64,000 nucleotides of DNA from Chaetoceros tenuissimus (lineage: Eukaryota; Bacillariophyta; Thalassiosirophyceae; Chaetocerotales; Chaetocerotaceae): NCBI GenBank assembly GCA_021927905.1, contig BLLK01000040.1:558001-622000 (forward strand), in the 5' to 3' direction. A program made the translations under genes and the position numbers. Position 1 is the stretch's first letter. Every line of letters starts with the position of its first letter. The notes beneath the pieces were generated by a model, which worked only from the letters and a program-made list of their open reading frames with translations, made no database searches and was not told the DNA's origin. Shown here piece after piece: positions 23,065-33,586 of the stretch.

Positions 23065-23400
23065 TTGAGTATCAATTATGTTGTGGATAGAATCAATCAT
23101 GGAAGATCTGATGCAGATCAAGGAGTTGCCACACAGACGAAAGAAAATGATTTGGAGCTTTTTCATTTTAGAAAATGGAGGTGTTTTGCACCCCGAGCTG
23201 GACTTGAAATTTTCCTTGTTAACGAAAGCCCAGAAAGAAGGATTCAAATCCTCAATGCTTTCACGTTCGCTGATAGATTTGGCAAAAAAGCACTCAATCA
23301 TCTTAGAGGAGGTACTGTTAAAGCATCCATCAACAATGTTTCAAAGACTTTCATTGCAAATGGATTTCCTTCCCCTCAAATAGGTCAAAATGGTTTCTAA
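23065..23400 (+). pseudogene. Tyrosine recombinase N-terminal (core-binding) fragment
   Basis: A 111-codon frame includes GVATQTKENDLELFHFRKWR, then PERRIQILNAFTFADRFGKK, LRGGTVKASINNVSKTFIA and NGFPSP. This series matches the DNA-binding N-terminal half of the tyrosine recombinases common in diatom Crypton/DIRS-like elements, where a short LxxGTVxxAIxxVxxxF helix precedes the catalytic domain. No catalytic half (R...HxxR...Y) follows in this region. It is unlinked to the C-terminal fragment at 3415-3755. It may be a decayed recombinase or one exon of a longer gene. Confidence 0.55.
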
Positions 23401-23592
23401 CTCTAGAATAAAAATGAGATAAAATGAATATCACACTTGCAGATGGTATTCAAAATTGGATTGTGTCTTATTCCAGATTTCCGTTGGAATCTGTAGTTTT
23501 CACTTATTTGTGGTTTACATATTTGAATAAAATTTTTGAGCTACATTTCAATTATCTATCTCAGCTTGGGATAATTTGTTCTGATATGTTAG

Positions 23593-24251
23593 TTGGAAAT
23601 GTTGAAAATGAATCTTAAGCTGATAGTCAATTCTTTTTTGACTGCTGGGAATATGACTATGATGAACCTAATCCTGTACTTGAATCTGATGAAGATAAAG
23701 AGGATGACAAATCCAATAACAATTATGGATGATATCATTCAGGCAGTGCAGGAAAGTCTTGAATATGAGGAGAATCCTGATGGTGCTGATTCAACATGGT
23801 TGATGTATCATCTTCAGGAAAATGATTGTTTCATTTGTGAATGTCACATGGAGAAAGTATGGATAAATGGTGGAAGTGGAAAGAGTAGAGTCTTACTACA
23901 AGAAATTGTACAAAATTGCATTTCGTGATGCACCTTTAGCTTGGAATACTGAGTTGCTGCAAGAATTAAAGAATATCATGATTGAAAAAGATGGACTAGC
24001 AGCACAAGATGTGGATCGACTTTTGTATTTCAATTCAAAATTATTCTGTGATTGAAGGTGGAGCAACTATATTGGAGAGTGATGCACCTTTAGCTTGGAA
24101 TACTGAGTTGCTGCAAGAATTAAAGAATATCATGATTGAAAAAGATGGACTAGCAGCACAAGATGTGGATCGACTTTTGTATTTCAATTCAAAATTATTC
24201 TGTGATTGTGGGTGGAGCAACTATATTGGAGACTTCATGCAGTCTTCATGA
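23593..24251 (+). pseudogene. Broken ORF of unknown family with a 154-bp tandem duplication
   Basis: Frames at 23593-23928, 23867-24055 and 24009-24251 overlap in different phases. The repeated peptide DAPLAWNTELLQELKNIMIE followed by KDGLAAQDVDRLLYFNSKLF appears twice, from units 23927-24080 and 24081-24234. The acidic region ESDEDKEDDKSNNN precedes it in another frame, near 23680. I do not recognise the family. The next ORF (24307-24819) may be its continuation. Confidence 0.4.
23927..24234 (+). repeat. Near-identical 154-bp tandem duplication
   Basis: The two units are 23927-24080 and 24081-24234. They differ only in about three bases near the end (TGAAGGTGG against TGTGGGTGG, and the junction). 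154 is not a multiple of three, so the duplication shifts the frame of any ORF across it. The near identity means it is recent. Confidence 0.9.
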
Positions 24252-24306
24252 CTTTTGGAAACCTTATAGACCCTTGCACAAATAAACCATTATTCAACAA
24301 AGTGGC

Positions 24307-24819
24307 ATGGGGGAAACTAAAAACATACTTGATGAAATACAAGCTAGATTAATATCTGATCCACCTGATGTAAGCTTCTATATGAAACACTTAAATGATG
24401 ATGGAAAAGAAATGAAGAATAAGTACAGATTTAATATGCTGGAATCTATGAGAGGATCAAATTGTACTGAATCATCTCATATGGGATTGATAACAACATT
24501 TGGGAGCTGGGTGGTTGGATTACAAATGTCAGATTGCTTAATTCAGGAACGTCATCATCGACACAATCATAATGTATCTGAGATGAGAAGATCTGGATTT
24601 CCACAATTTGGACATTACGATACGTGGTTAGTGGATGTGTTACAGATGCTTGAGGAAAGAAATTTTGGGCACTTACTATATCCTGGTTTGTCAAATTCTT
24701 CTGATTACATTCAAACTCCAGAGAGTATGGGAACTGTTGCTGTTCATTATAAAGAGCTTGCAGATACAGTGAATGGTCTACCAATTGATTTCTCAAAAGT
24801 TCATCTGTCAAAAGAATAA
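24307..24819 (+). CDS. Hypothetical protein, 170 residues
   Basis: This is the longest intact frame in the region, MGETKNILDEIQARLISDPP to a stop at 24819. It has no signal peptide or membrane segment. Notable stretches are RHNHNVSEMRRSGFPQFGHY, then DTWLVDVLQMLEERNFGHLL and YPGLSNSSDYIQTPESMG. His, Asp and aromatic clustering suggests an enzyme or transposase core, but I cannot name a family. It lies between a broken ORF and a cysteine-rich remnant in a region of transposase relics, so a mobile-element origin is likely. The start could be further upstream across the frame break. Confidence 0.4.
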   Translation: MGETKNILDEIQARLISDPPDVSFYMKHLNDDGKEMKNKYRFNMLESMRGSNCTESSHMGLITTFGSWVVGLQMSDCLIQERHHRHNHNVSEMRRSGFPQFGHYDTWLVDVLQMLEERNFGHLLYPGLSNSSDYIQTPESMGTVAVHYKELADTVNGLPIDFSKVHLSKE

Positions 24820-24973
24820 GATTGTATGGTGAAACAATTTGGAACAAAATTACCTTTTCTTCTCAACTGTGGTCTTGGTGATGGAGTATCTTTCCAAAGT
24901 TACCTGTTCACTATATAAAGAAGCTGAACGGAAAGTACAATAAGCAAAGAACAAAATCAACACACTCAACAAT

Positions 24974-25362
24974 GTGACAATGGAAGTAGCACACGAACAT
25001 GATGAAGAAGATGACAATGAAAGTGTAAATATGGAAATTGATTCCAAGGACAGGAAATCAAGGAAAGAAATATTCATCCAGCCTTTAGAACCTTGCCCAC
25101 TTCCAGTGCCAACCACAAGCTCTTCAAAATCACCAATACACATGTGTAGGAGATACAAGAATTTGTCATGAATTAGATTTATCTCAAGAGCATCCACTGA
25201 GGAAGAAACAAACATGCTTCCGAGGGCCTGACCGTGTTGATTGTCCACTTAAAAAAAGTTCCTGCCGATTGTGTATATCCAATGGAAGGAGTATCGAAGT
25301 TGAAACATTATGCAAAGGTTGAAGTGGTCGTGGTACATGTGAATATAGTGAGTAAGAAATAG
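24974..25362 (+). pseudogene. Acidic segment and Cys-rich C-terminal remnant (possibly piggyBac-like)
   Basis: The frame 24974-25171 encodes HEHDEEDDNESVNMEID followed by PLEPCPLPVPTTSSSK. After a frame change the sequence reads HELDLSQEHPLRKKQTC, then a cysteine cluster CPLKKSSCRLC and LCKG, with one stop before a last C. The order acidic segment, His, then paired CxxC motifs at the C-terminus resembles the cysteine-rich domain that ends piggyBac-type transposases. No catalytic DDD core was identified upstream, so the family is a guess. Confidence 0.3.
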
Positions 25363-27889
25363 TTTCAAAAGTGTATAAGTTTGTATTTAGTAAGTAGAAA
25401 AATGAGAAATTCAAATGATTTGTGGGTCATTGGAAATGAAAAATCTCCCTCTTTTTTTCTCCTTTTTTTCGCTTTAAACAACTCCCGTTATGACGCCAAA
25501 GCCCTCTGATGAGATAAAAGAAAAACAAACCAAACAAACAAAATACAAATACAAAATAAGGCTACTGTACCATAGTGGGACCATTTTTAATGATGTCATC
25601 AGTTAGTAGTGTACATTCAACGTAACGATCAAGCATTCTCATTAATCCAGCTAAATTATCTCAAATCATTAAAAATAAAAGCTCTCCACCAATCAGGATG
25701 CTCAATCATTAAAAATAAAGAGAGCTTATGAGGAAAAAAGAGAATTCATTAAAAATCAATTTAACCGCTACGTATGTCTCCACTCTCAAAAGAGAACTTT
25801 GAATTTTTCCGCGGTCATTCTAGAAAAACAGAGGAAAGCACATATTTCATGTTCTTTACACTGATTCCAACCGCCATAGTTCTTTTATTTTGCATTCAAA
25901 TACTTGAACAATGGTTGAAAATATTTCATCAAGATCATACCCGTTGATATAGTAAGAAAGAGGGTCGAGGTATACGATGTAGAGACGTAAAATGATACGA
26001 AATAGCAGCAACTGTTGCGAAGCAAGAAATATGGTCGCTCACTCGCTCGCTCCCTGTGTGCTCCAAGATGCATCCAAGATAGTAGGAGTGCTAGGCTTAG
26101 ATTGCTATGATAAGGAATGGAATATATGAGGATGAAATTCTGCAGAATAGGGATTGCTTGGTGAATTTCTGTAGAATGTATGTAGAACATGTAGGTTTGG
26201 GTAAATACATATGAATGCTTTCTTTCATATAAATTGAATGGATTCGATGAGCTAGAGAATGCATTTGTGGAGAAATAGAAGAAAGGCCCACGTATATCGG
26301 ACAATGGAATATATAGGATTTCTTTTGCATTAACTTGAAGAAATTATTGGCGTATAAAATGCAGAAAAGAAGCGTTTGTATCTTCTCATGCGCTCAACGA
26401 TGGGATGGGAGGACGAAGATACTCCCATTGAAAACTATTTATTGCGAGAAAAGGTGGTTCACACTCCTATTTGTGATACATAGTCAAATTGCATCACGGA
26501 GCATTGCTGAATTTCATCCCTATGGTTTCGAACCAATTTTGATGGCTATCGTCTCTTCGGCAAATTTTTAAAATGACTTGATTCAGTTGGCGTTTGAGCA
26601 GACAGTGAATTTAAGCGATTATCGGTGGCTGAATAAGGGCAATAGTATACCTGATAATCTAATCCTTTTGAATATACTTGGATTCTCATAAATGCATCGA
26701 AAACAAAATATAATTGATCCGCAAAACTATTCTAGACATAACTGAAATTAGGAAATATATTTATTTAGGATCTATCTTACAATTTAAACATAAGAATGAG
26801 TTCAAACTATTGTTTCGTGGCCGTGTTTTTAATTCTGTAATCCAAATAACGAAAGCGAACAAAAAATGACTACGGTCATTGGAAATGAGGAATCTCCTTC
26901 TTTTTTCCTCCTTTTCTCCCCTTCTTCTTTATTATCCCAGTCCCACTATGGTACAAAAGCCCAAAATAATGATTTTCCCAAACCTATTTGATAAGCTTGC
27001 ATCCACTTATTTTTTTCATCCATTTTTTTTAGAGGAAGTCATGCTCTAATGCTTCAACATTCTCTTTGAAAAAAAGTCCTGCACTATGGCTTGCTTCCAC
27101 ATTCTCTTTGAAAAAATCTTTTTCAAAAATATTTATGACAAACAAATACCTGTATTTTGATTGGTATGAAGAATCCCATATGTCTTGGCTTGCTTTGCTC
27201 AAGCTGCCATGAGTTGTTGATAGAAAAGAGAAGAAAAAAGATTTTTACTATTATACTCTCAATGTTGAGGCAAGAAAAGATTATTATTAGTAGAACTCTT
27301 TATCTGAATTAGTATTAGTTTCCAAAGACGAGTGTATCAGAAAATTATAGGAAACAATTCAAGCAATAAGTGAGCTTTCTCGGAGAAGAAAAACTACCAG
27401 AAATTCATCTAAGAAAAATCCGTTTGTCAAAAAGAGTCACGGAAAATTTTGTAGCAACAAGAATTTCTTGAACTAGATATAATAGCTAGGTCTTTTCTTG
27501 CACTGCTTCCACCACACCAAATGCATCTTTTGGGAAATGATTTCAATCATGCTAATGACACGTATTGACACTACCTAAGAAGCAAATAATAAAACGATGG
27601 AAAAGAAGCCAGAAAAAGAGAAATTTTACACACGCAAGCAAGCACTCTGAGAATTGCCACGTAGAACAAAAACACCTGTAGAACAACCACAACACAAGTT
27701 GAAAAATCAGATTCCCTACTTTTTTCCCGTTTGCACATTCTCCAGAATTTCCTCACCAACTATCCTCATGCTCCAAGGAACACCAGAAATCGGGAAGTAA
27801 AGGAGGAAGGCTGCAAAGTATAAGGCTGCTTGTATCTCCAAGATTTCTATCACTAATCACACTGAAAATGGTGTCATTCTCCTGGGATA
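25363..27889. other. Long stretch without a recognised gene
   Basis: No ORF here carries a family feature. Two related 45-bp tracts, each starting TCATTGGAAATGA and rich in CTCCTTTTT, lie as direct repeats at about 25427-25472 and 26876-26922. Just inside them, at 25567-25580 and 26940-26953, a perfect 14-bp inverted repeat GTACCATAGTGGGA occurs, so the interval may be one old element of about 1.4-1.5 kb. Near 26036-26056 there is a short CTCG-rich repeat. Confidence 0.4.
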
Positions 27890-28143
27890 TGCTCATTTCT
27901 TTTCAAATAAGGATTTTCATGATCTCTCACAAGCTACTAGAGATGCAATCTTGAAGGCTCAAAAGGATAATAATTATGTCCCTGGTGATAGAGATAGAAA
28001 TGTTGATGCAACTGCAACTGGTGGTAGAAATGATGATGATGTATCTTTGATTGGTCACTCTCTTGCTGGTCATACCATTACCATGGATGATTTAGTCCCC
28101 AGAGGAGTTATGGCTGCTTTGTCTTGCAAAGTACTTCACCTTT
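27890..28143 (+). pseudogene. Degenerate copia gag fragment
   Basis: The frame reads YAHFFSNKDFHDLSQATRDA, then ILKAQKDNNYVPGDRDRN and VSLIGHSLAGHTITM, ending at a stop at 28143. This is the layout of the C-terminal gag region of diatom copia elements, where a KFxDLSxxxRDxIxKAR-type helix precedes a charged linker and an AGH motif. It is followed by disordered relics to 28640. It probably belongs with the pol relic at 29780. Confidence 0.5.
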
Positions 28144-28828
28144 GAATGGATCTCATGCTCTCTCTACTGCTTCAACTACCTCAAAGAAGTATAAAGTGAT
28201 GTACAATGTGAATGGAAATATTTCACATGTTGCAGAATCTTGACTACCTCAAGCAATTCAGACTGCAAAGCAGATTGGCTTGGGATGGACTGAAAGGGCT
28301 GCTTCTGGACACTTATGTCTACAACTAAGGGTTCACAGGGAAGGCTGTAGAATGGGTGAACTTTGCATAGAAAGGTAGGAAGATAATCAGGTACAGGGAT
28401 GTTTGTCAGATCAAAACTACTGATCTATACAGGTCTCACCTCTTGCTGCTGCAACACAATATGAGTCTCCCCTTCCCACTGGAATTGATAACCATTGCTT
28501 TGGACTGAATTTTATTGTACTTAAATATACCCACCAGAAATGCCAATGATTTGTCACGAAGATAAAGATACTGAAGAGGAAATTGGCGAAGGCAAAGGTG
28601 CAACGGCAGAACAAAGAGATACTCAACGAGATCTCATTAAATAGAAAGAACCTGATTAGTGATAATGTATAACTTACTTTTACTTCACTAAGTCCGATTC
28701 TTTACTCACTTCCATCAACACACCATCTAAAGGATACCGCGCTAGAATAGAAGATCTATTTAAAATATAGGATTTGAGTGTGCAGCTAGAGTCAACGGAC
28801 AGACGCCTGCATAAACACAAGCCACACA

Positions 28829-29280
28829 TATGACAACTAACAATAAGATCACTGAACTCATCGAACAAATCAAAGATCTCAAGCTCACTGTGACAGAACT
28901 AAAGGAGGAGATACAGCAGCTCAAGTCTACATCAAACACCAGGAGACAAAGTCATTATAGTAACAAACGGCGTGATTGGAAAGGCTTGTGATAAAGCAAC
29001 AGTGACAAGAGTAGGAAAAAGGATCTCACTAGTACTGAAGGGAGGCAATCATAACAACCCAACGATTAAATCCGACCTCCTGACAGTTGAGTTGCTTCAA
29101 GCCCATATACTCCAGTCAGCCGCTTGTCCAAATGCTTTGAATTGGGAGTGGACTCAAGACTTCCATGAAATGTCAACCATCCTGTGGAATCAGGTTTGCT
29201 GCACACTGCAGCCAGATGTGCGCCCATATTTTGTCTATCTCGAAACTGAAATGCACCCAAACAAGATTGTCCCCCTTTAG
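28829..29280 (+). pseudogene. Coiled-coil plus KOW-like protein relic
   Basis: From the ATG at 28829 the sequence reads MTTNNKITELIEQIKDLKL and VTELKEEIQQLKS, a short heptad coiled coil. After a shift of frame near 28940 it continues GDKVIIVTNGVIGKACDKA then TVTRVGKRISLVLKGG, a KOW/SH3-like beta motif, and ends near 29280. Coiled coil followed by a GD-V-I-N-GxxGK-type motif occurs in small retroelement-linked ORFs of diatoms. The RNA-binding role is inferred from the KOW-like pattern only. Confidence 0.5.
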
Positions 29281-29779
29281 GAACATTGAGAAGATAGAAA
29301 TAACATCCAAGTGTTTGATGTATCTGCCACAAATAGATTTAGTAAGATCTGGAATAAACTGCTCCTCACAATTCAAGTGAGAGCTGAGATTTGTGCCACC
29401 GGCAACAAAGGATGATGCTCCACAGTTCTAGTGGAACCAGCATCTCCTCTATCAGCATGATCAGAAGCTGGTGTTGACGTCTCACTTGTCTGTTCATCCG
29501 TATCCATTGCCATAGTTTCTAGTTACAAAAGACTACAGTCACTCAGGCTCATAACCAAATGGAAGGAAGAATTGAATGGGCTTAGAATGCTGAGTGTGGT
29601 CAAGTAGATAGGTGATAACAGTATCAAAGGTATTCTTTATTTGAAGTCTATTTGTTATGAGAACTATATTGTTGTGTTCTTTCTGTTACATATCTTTCTG
29701 TGGATCGTGCAGCTGAGAGGATTCAGGGATTAACCATGTTGCAACAAGATTCAGTCGACAGACACATCTATTTGACTCT

Positions 29780-31500
29780 CACTTTGTGACTCATCCTTGA
29801 TACTAGGGTTTATCAGCTTGAATTTCTTGATGGGAGAGTCAAGGAGTATGCCGTCAATATGATTGCAGAGAACTTGTTTGAGCAAGCAGATGAAGACAGA
29901 TGGAATAGTGGCATCATTGAAGAATTCCTGGACATCCACAAAGATGATTCTATTGCTGTTCCTAAAGCAAAGCACGTACTTCAACAATGCTGGTGTGGAA
30001 AAGAATATTGTTACTACTAAAGGCTGGGAGGTTCACATTAGATATCACCAGACTTTGGTGCAACCAAAATTAGTCACTAACCGTAACATAACCTTAACAT
30101 ATGCAACCCTTTGAAACACGTCAAAAGGCTTATTTAGTGTGTCAATACTTTTTTAAAAAAAGCTGGTTTTGCAACTGCCACTTTTGAGCACATAAAAACA
30201 AAAAACAAAAAAATAGATGCACTAAAAACAATGCAAATAAAGTCGAAGCACTGGATATATTTCACAAAGATGCCTGATGTCTAGTGCTTGCATTTTCTCT
30301 CAGTCAAAGATTGGATTCAATTGTCAAGCAAACTAAGCGGTCATGCAAAGACATATCTGCCTGGAAGAGCTTATACGGAATAGAACAAGGGCTGTATTTG
30401 TATTCCATGACCTATCTTCAACTATAAGCATGGCTAATGTATCAGGATGCATATGTCTATGGTTGTTTCTCTTGAATAGGATGTGCGTGAAGACTGAGCT
30501 GAATTATTAATGCGTTTAGGGCCGCAGGCAGTACAAAGCATTTGTATACATTTTTTAGTACGCTTCACGGCCAGAATAGCACAAACTATAGAGAGAAATT
30601 GCAGCACTGTATAGTATAGAATATCCACATAGATTTGTCTGAGGTATTCAATTATCACGAAGTATTAAGAATCCTACAATAGTAATAAAAATAAAAGACA
30701 TGATCAAGCAATTTTTCGTTTTATGTACTACCTTGGTGCTAATAGCTAAGCGAGATAATCCATTGATGGCCTATATTCTGAATCAGATCTGTCTTCATCA
30801 TTATTTAATCCTTTTTTCATTTTACATTACAAACACTTCAATTTCTAGTAGACTAGTAGTACAAAACCACTTGTCCAAACGATAATTTGCCAAAGGTTCG
30901 CCGTTTTTCTTCACTTGTAAAGGTATAGGATGTGTTTCCGTTGTATTCAATTCCCGCTATTTTGACAGCTAAATTACATATATTTCTAGCGTCTAAAATT
31001 TTGTGCACCAAAGTCTGGTGATATCTAATGCGCACCAGTCAAATGTAGGGACAAATCCACAAGAAAGGAATCCAAGGAAGGTGATCTGCTTGTTTTGGCA
31101 GAGTTAGAGGTTGCCATGAAAGTCCAACATGAACCTGCATTTAAATGGTGGATTAACCATGCACTGAGACAACAAACTCAACTGATCTCAAGGTTGAAAT
31201 CAAATGCAGTAAGAAAAGGCAGAACTAAATTTTGAATACAGGTTCCTGGTTCTTGGGAGGAAGCTGTCAAGATTGATGAAGCCAATAACAACATGCTAGG
31301 GCAAGATGCTATAAATAAGGAAATGGTGTGCCTTCAAGTCACTATCTTTTGGAGATAGACCTCTGCCTGGATATAATGAGATTCTATGTCACTTAGTATT
31401 CAATGTCAAACTGGATATGACTCAGAAGGCTAGATATGTTGCTGTGGGCAGAAACTTTGTTACTGGAAGATCATTTGTATATAACTTTGTTACTGGAAGA
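29780..31500 (+). pseudogene. Degenerate copia integrase tail and RT start, split by a TIR element
   Basis: The stretch 29800-30036 matches the linker downstream of integrase in the 44933-52450 element (NMIAENLFEQADE and VVTTKGWEV-like). The match resumes at 31047 (VKCRDKSTRKESKEGD-like) and runs through VQHEPAFKWWINHALRQQTQ into the reverse transcriptase start near 31370 (RPLPGYNEILCHLVF-like). It is cut at about 31500, where a 30-bp tandem duplication (AACTTTGTTACTGGAAGATC...) lies at 31451-31511. Frameshifts are frequent. Here the codons after HALR are CAA CAA ACT CAA, which are stops in the 50157-50172 region of the other copy. Confidence 0.75.
30037..31046. mobile_element. TIR element, about 1.0 kb, non-autonomous
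   Basis: The ends are inverted repeats: TTAGATATCACCAGACTTTG GTGCA at 30038-30062 and its complement at 31004-31028. The insertion splits a copia relic whose two sides rejoin when it is removed. The similarity reaches slightly further on both sides (GGT-CA-A before it), so the precise ends are uncertain and the TSD could not be read. No transposase is encoded. One minus-strand frame of 60 codons is present (31035-30853). Confidence 0.7.
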
Positions 31501-31719
31501 TCATTTGTATATAGGTAATTCAAATTTGATCCCTGTTAATGCTAGAAACAAGCTTGCTAGAAATGCTCTCTACATGCGTACTATTTATAAACTGGAAACA
31601 GTAGACTAGAGACTTGTTTAGATTTTGAGAAATATACTACAAATTCATAATAGATACCAATAGAAAAACAAAAAATCACTACAGTATTAATTTTAAAATA
31701 TTGTCTAATATTGACTACT

Positions 31720-32793
31720 TTAATATCTTTCCCGTAATCTACGTCTTGTTGCCAAATAATCAAACATGTCTCCATGGCCACGATTTGCAGCTGATTCCAT
31801 GCATTCTGATATGTTAGGAATTGGTCGAATATCTTCTTCCAAATATTTCACAATGTCTAAACGCCCCAATTCACATGGCCCATTTACGAGATTTGTGTAT
31901 TCAAATTCATTCATTTGATGTGCAATTTCAGTGTTTATGATATATTTCATTACATCAATCCCTTTTTCTCTTTTGGTACAACAACATCTTGTTGCAATCC
32001 TTCGAGGGTCGTATGGGTCATTCTCTTGAAATATATTGTCTAGTATTATCTTTATGATCTCATCATAATCGCTGTCATAAACTCTTTCGATGGCTGCACT
32101 AATAATTCTGGTCACCACAGGGTGGTAAGAATCTAATGTCAAGGAATCTTTTTTTTTTGCTACGCTCACAATGTATCGAATGGTTTCAGCATTGGCTGTA
32201 ACTGGTGAACGCAAAACATCCCAAAGAGACTTCTCATTGAAATTGATCTGTGAATTCTCGTGTAGATTAGTCATCATTTCCAAATTACAGCATGAGTAAG
32301 ATAAGTGAATATCTCTTTTGTGTACTTTGTAATTCCATTCTTTTTCATGTATGATCCAATTTAGAATCTCCACAGCGTTTTTCTTGATGGCTCTTATTCC
32401 GAGACGAAATTGCCAATCATCTTTTAATTTCAATCGCCGAATTATTCGTTGAAATACATAAAGACTGTCACATTTCAATATTTGTTCAATTGTTATTCCA
32501 ACTTTTGGTCAAAGGTTTTCCTCAGGAATATTAATGGTCAATTTTGTAAGTTTCCATGAAAACAAATATGAAGAAGGATGTGTCTTTAAAAAGTCTGTAG
32601 GCATTGATTCGCTTAAACATGCATAGAAGTCTTTACAAACAGATGCAATGAACAAGAAGTGACCAGGACCTACAAATGAAAAAATATTTTGAATTAAGTC
32701 CTTGGCAATCAAATTGAATGAGTTGAATTTAGAGGCTTCCTTTTTTTGTTTTGAATTAAAGTAGTAGTCATCCTTCATATCTCGTTGTTTCAA
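31720..32793 (-). pseudogene. F-box/ankyrin-type diatom protein with one in-frame stop
   Basis: Read on the minus strand, one frame runs from the ATG at 32793 to a stop at 31720. It is interrupted only by a TGA near 32511, just after IPEENL and before PKVGITIEQILKCDSLYVFQ. Residues 26-60 form an F-box-like helix set, LIAKDLIQNIFSFVGPGHFL then FIASVCKDFYACL, which in diatoms heads a big family of ankyrin-repeat proteins. The long second half has repeat helices such as DIVKYLEEDI and MESAANRGHGDMFDYLATRR. Such proteins would bind SCF ubiquitin ligase parts through the F-box and substrates through the repeats; this is family knowledge. With one stop and no other damage it could be a young pseudogene, a misread base, or a short unrecognised intron. 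Confidence 0.75.
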
Positions 32794-33586
32794 TGAGAGA
32801 AAGTATCTCTCCCAATTTTATCAAAACAGAATCGCGCTCGGTTACAAATATATAGTATGCAATAAATATTCACCAAGTCTACAGTATTTTCTGAAATATT
32901 CCCGGAAGAATATGCTATTCGTCGAAAAGAATAGACGGTTATAAAACCAGTACTGATGATTTTATTCATAATTTAAGAACTACCATATAGATCTCTGGGT
33001 GTCATTGGTAAAGTGTCAAACATAATTTCGTAATACAATGCTATTGAGGTGGTTTCTAAGCAAATGGACCATTTGAAGTTTTCCACTGTATTTGACCCTG
33101 TGTGCAAAGTATTTCTTCCTGTTGTTTTCAGTCTCCATAGTGACTTCATCTCTGGCTGCTCTCCACAACTTCTCTTTGAAGGTTAACAATAAATTCAGTC
33201 AAGAATATAACATGCCTAAGAATAGTCAAATATAAATCTTTAATTTGCCTTTTACTACAGGATATTTCAGATTATAATAGTATTTGGGATTTCTTTTCTT
33301 TGCTTGAGAGGAGCTCAGTTGGACATATTTGGTATATCCATGTTAGACAATATTACTCTCAATGTGTTGAGGTTTTGATGCCAAAGAGGAGGGACAAGTG
33401 TCTGATATAGTGAAAAGAGATCCAATGGTTATAATGGACAGGGGTTTGGACTCATAACCCCAACCAACAAATCCTTGCCAATAAGAAATTGGAATTACAC
33501 ATACACATCTATCATAGCTGACCTAATTACACATAATTACCTTATCTATCTATCTGGTATATTGTATCACACACTCTCTTTACAGG

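Noticed and set aside
26036-26060. CTCGCTCGCTC repeats as a possible regulatory site or CRISPR repeat
   Set aside because: Only a short simple-sequence run with no spaced repeats. No CRISPR array exists in the window and none is expected in a nuclear genome.
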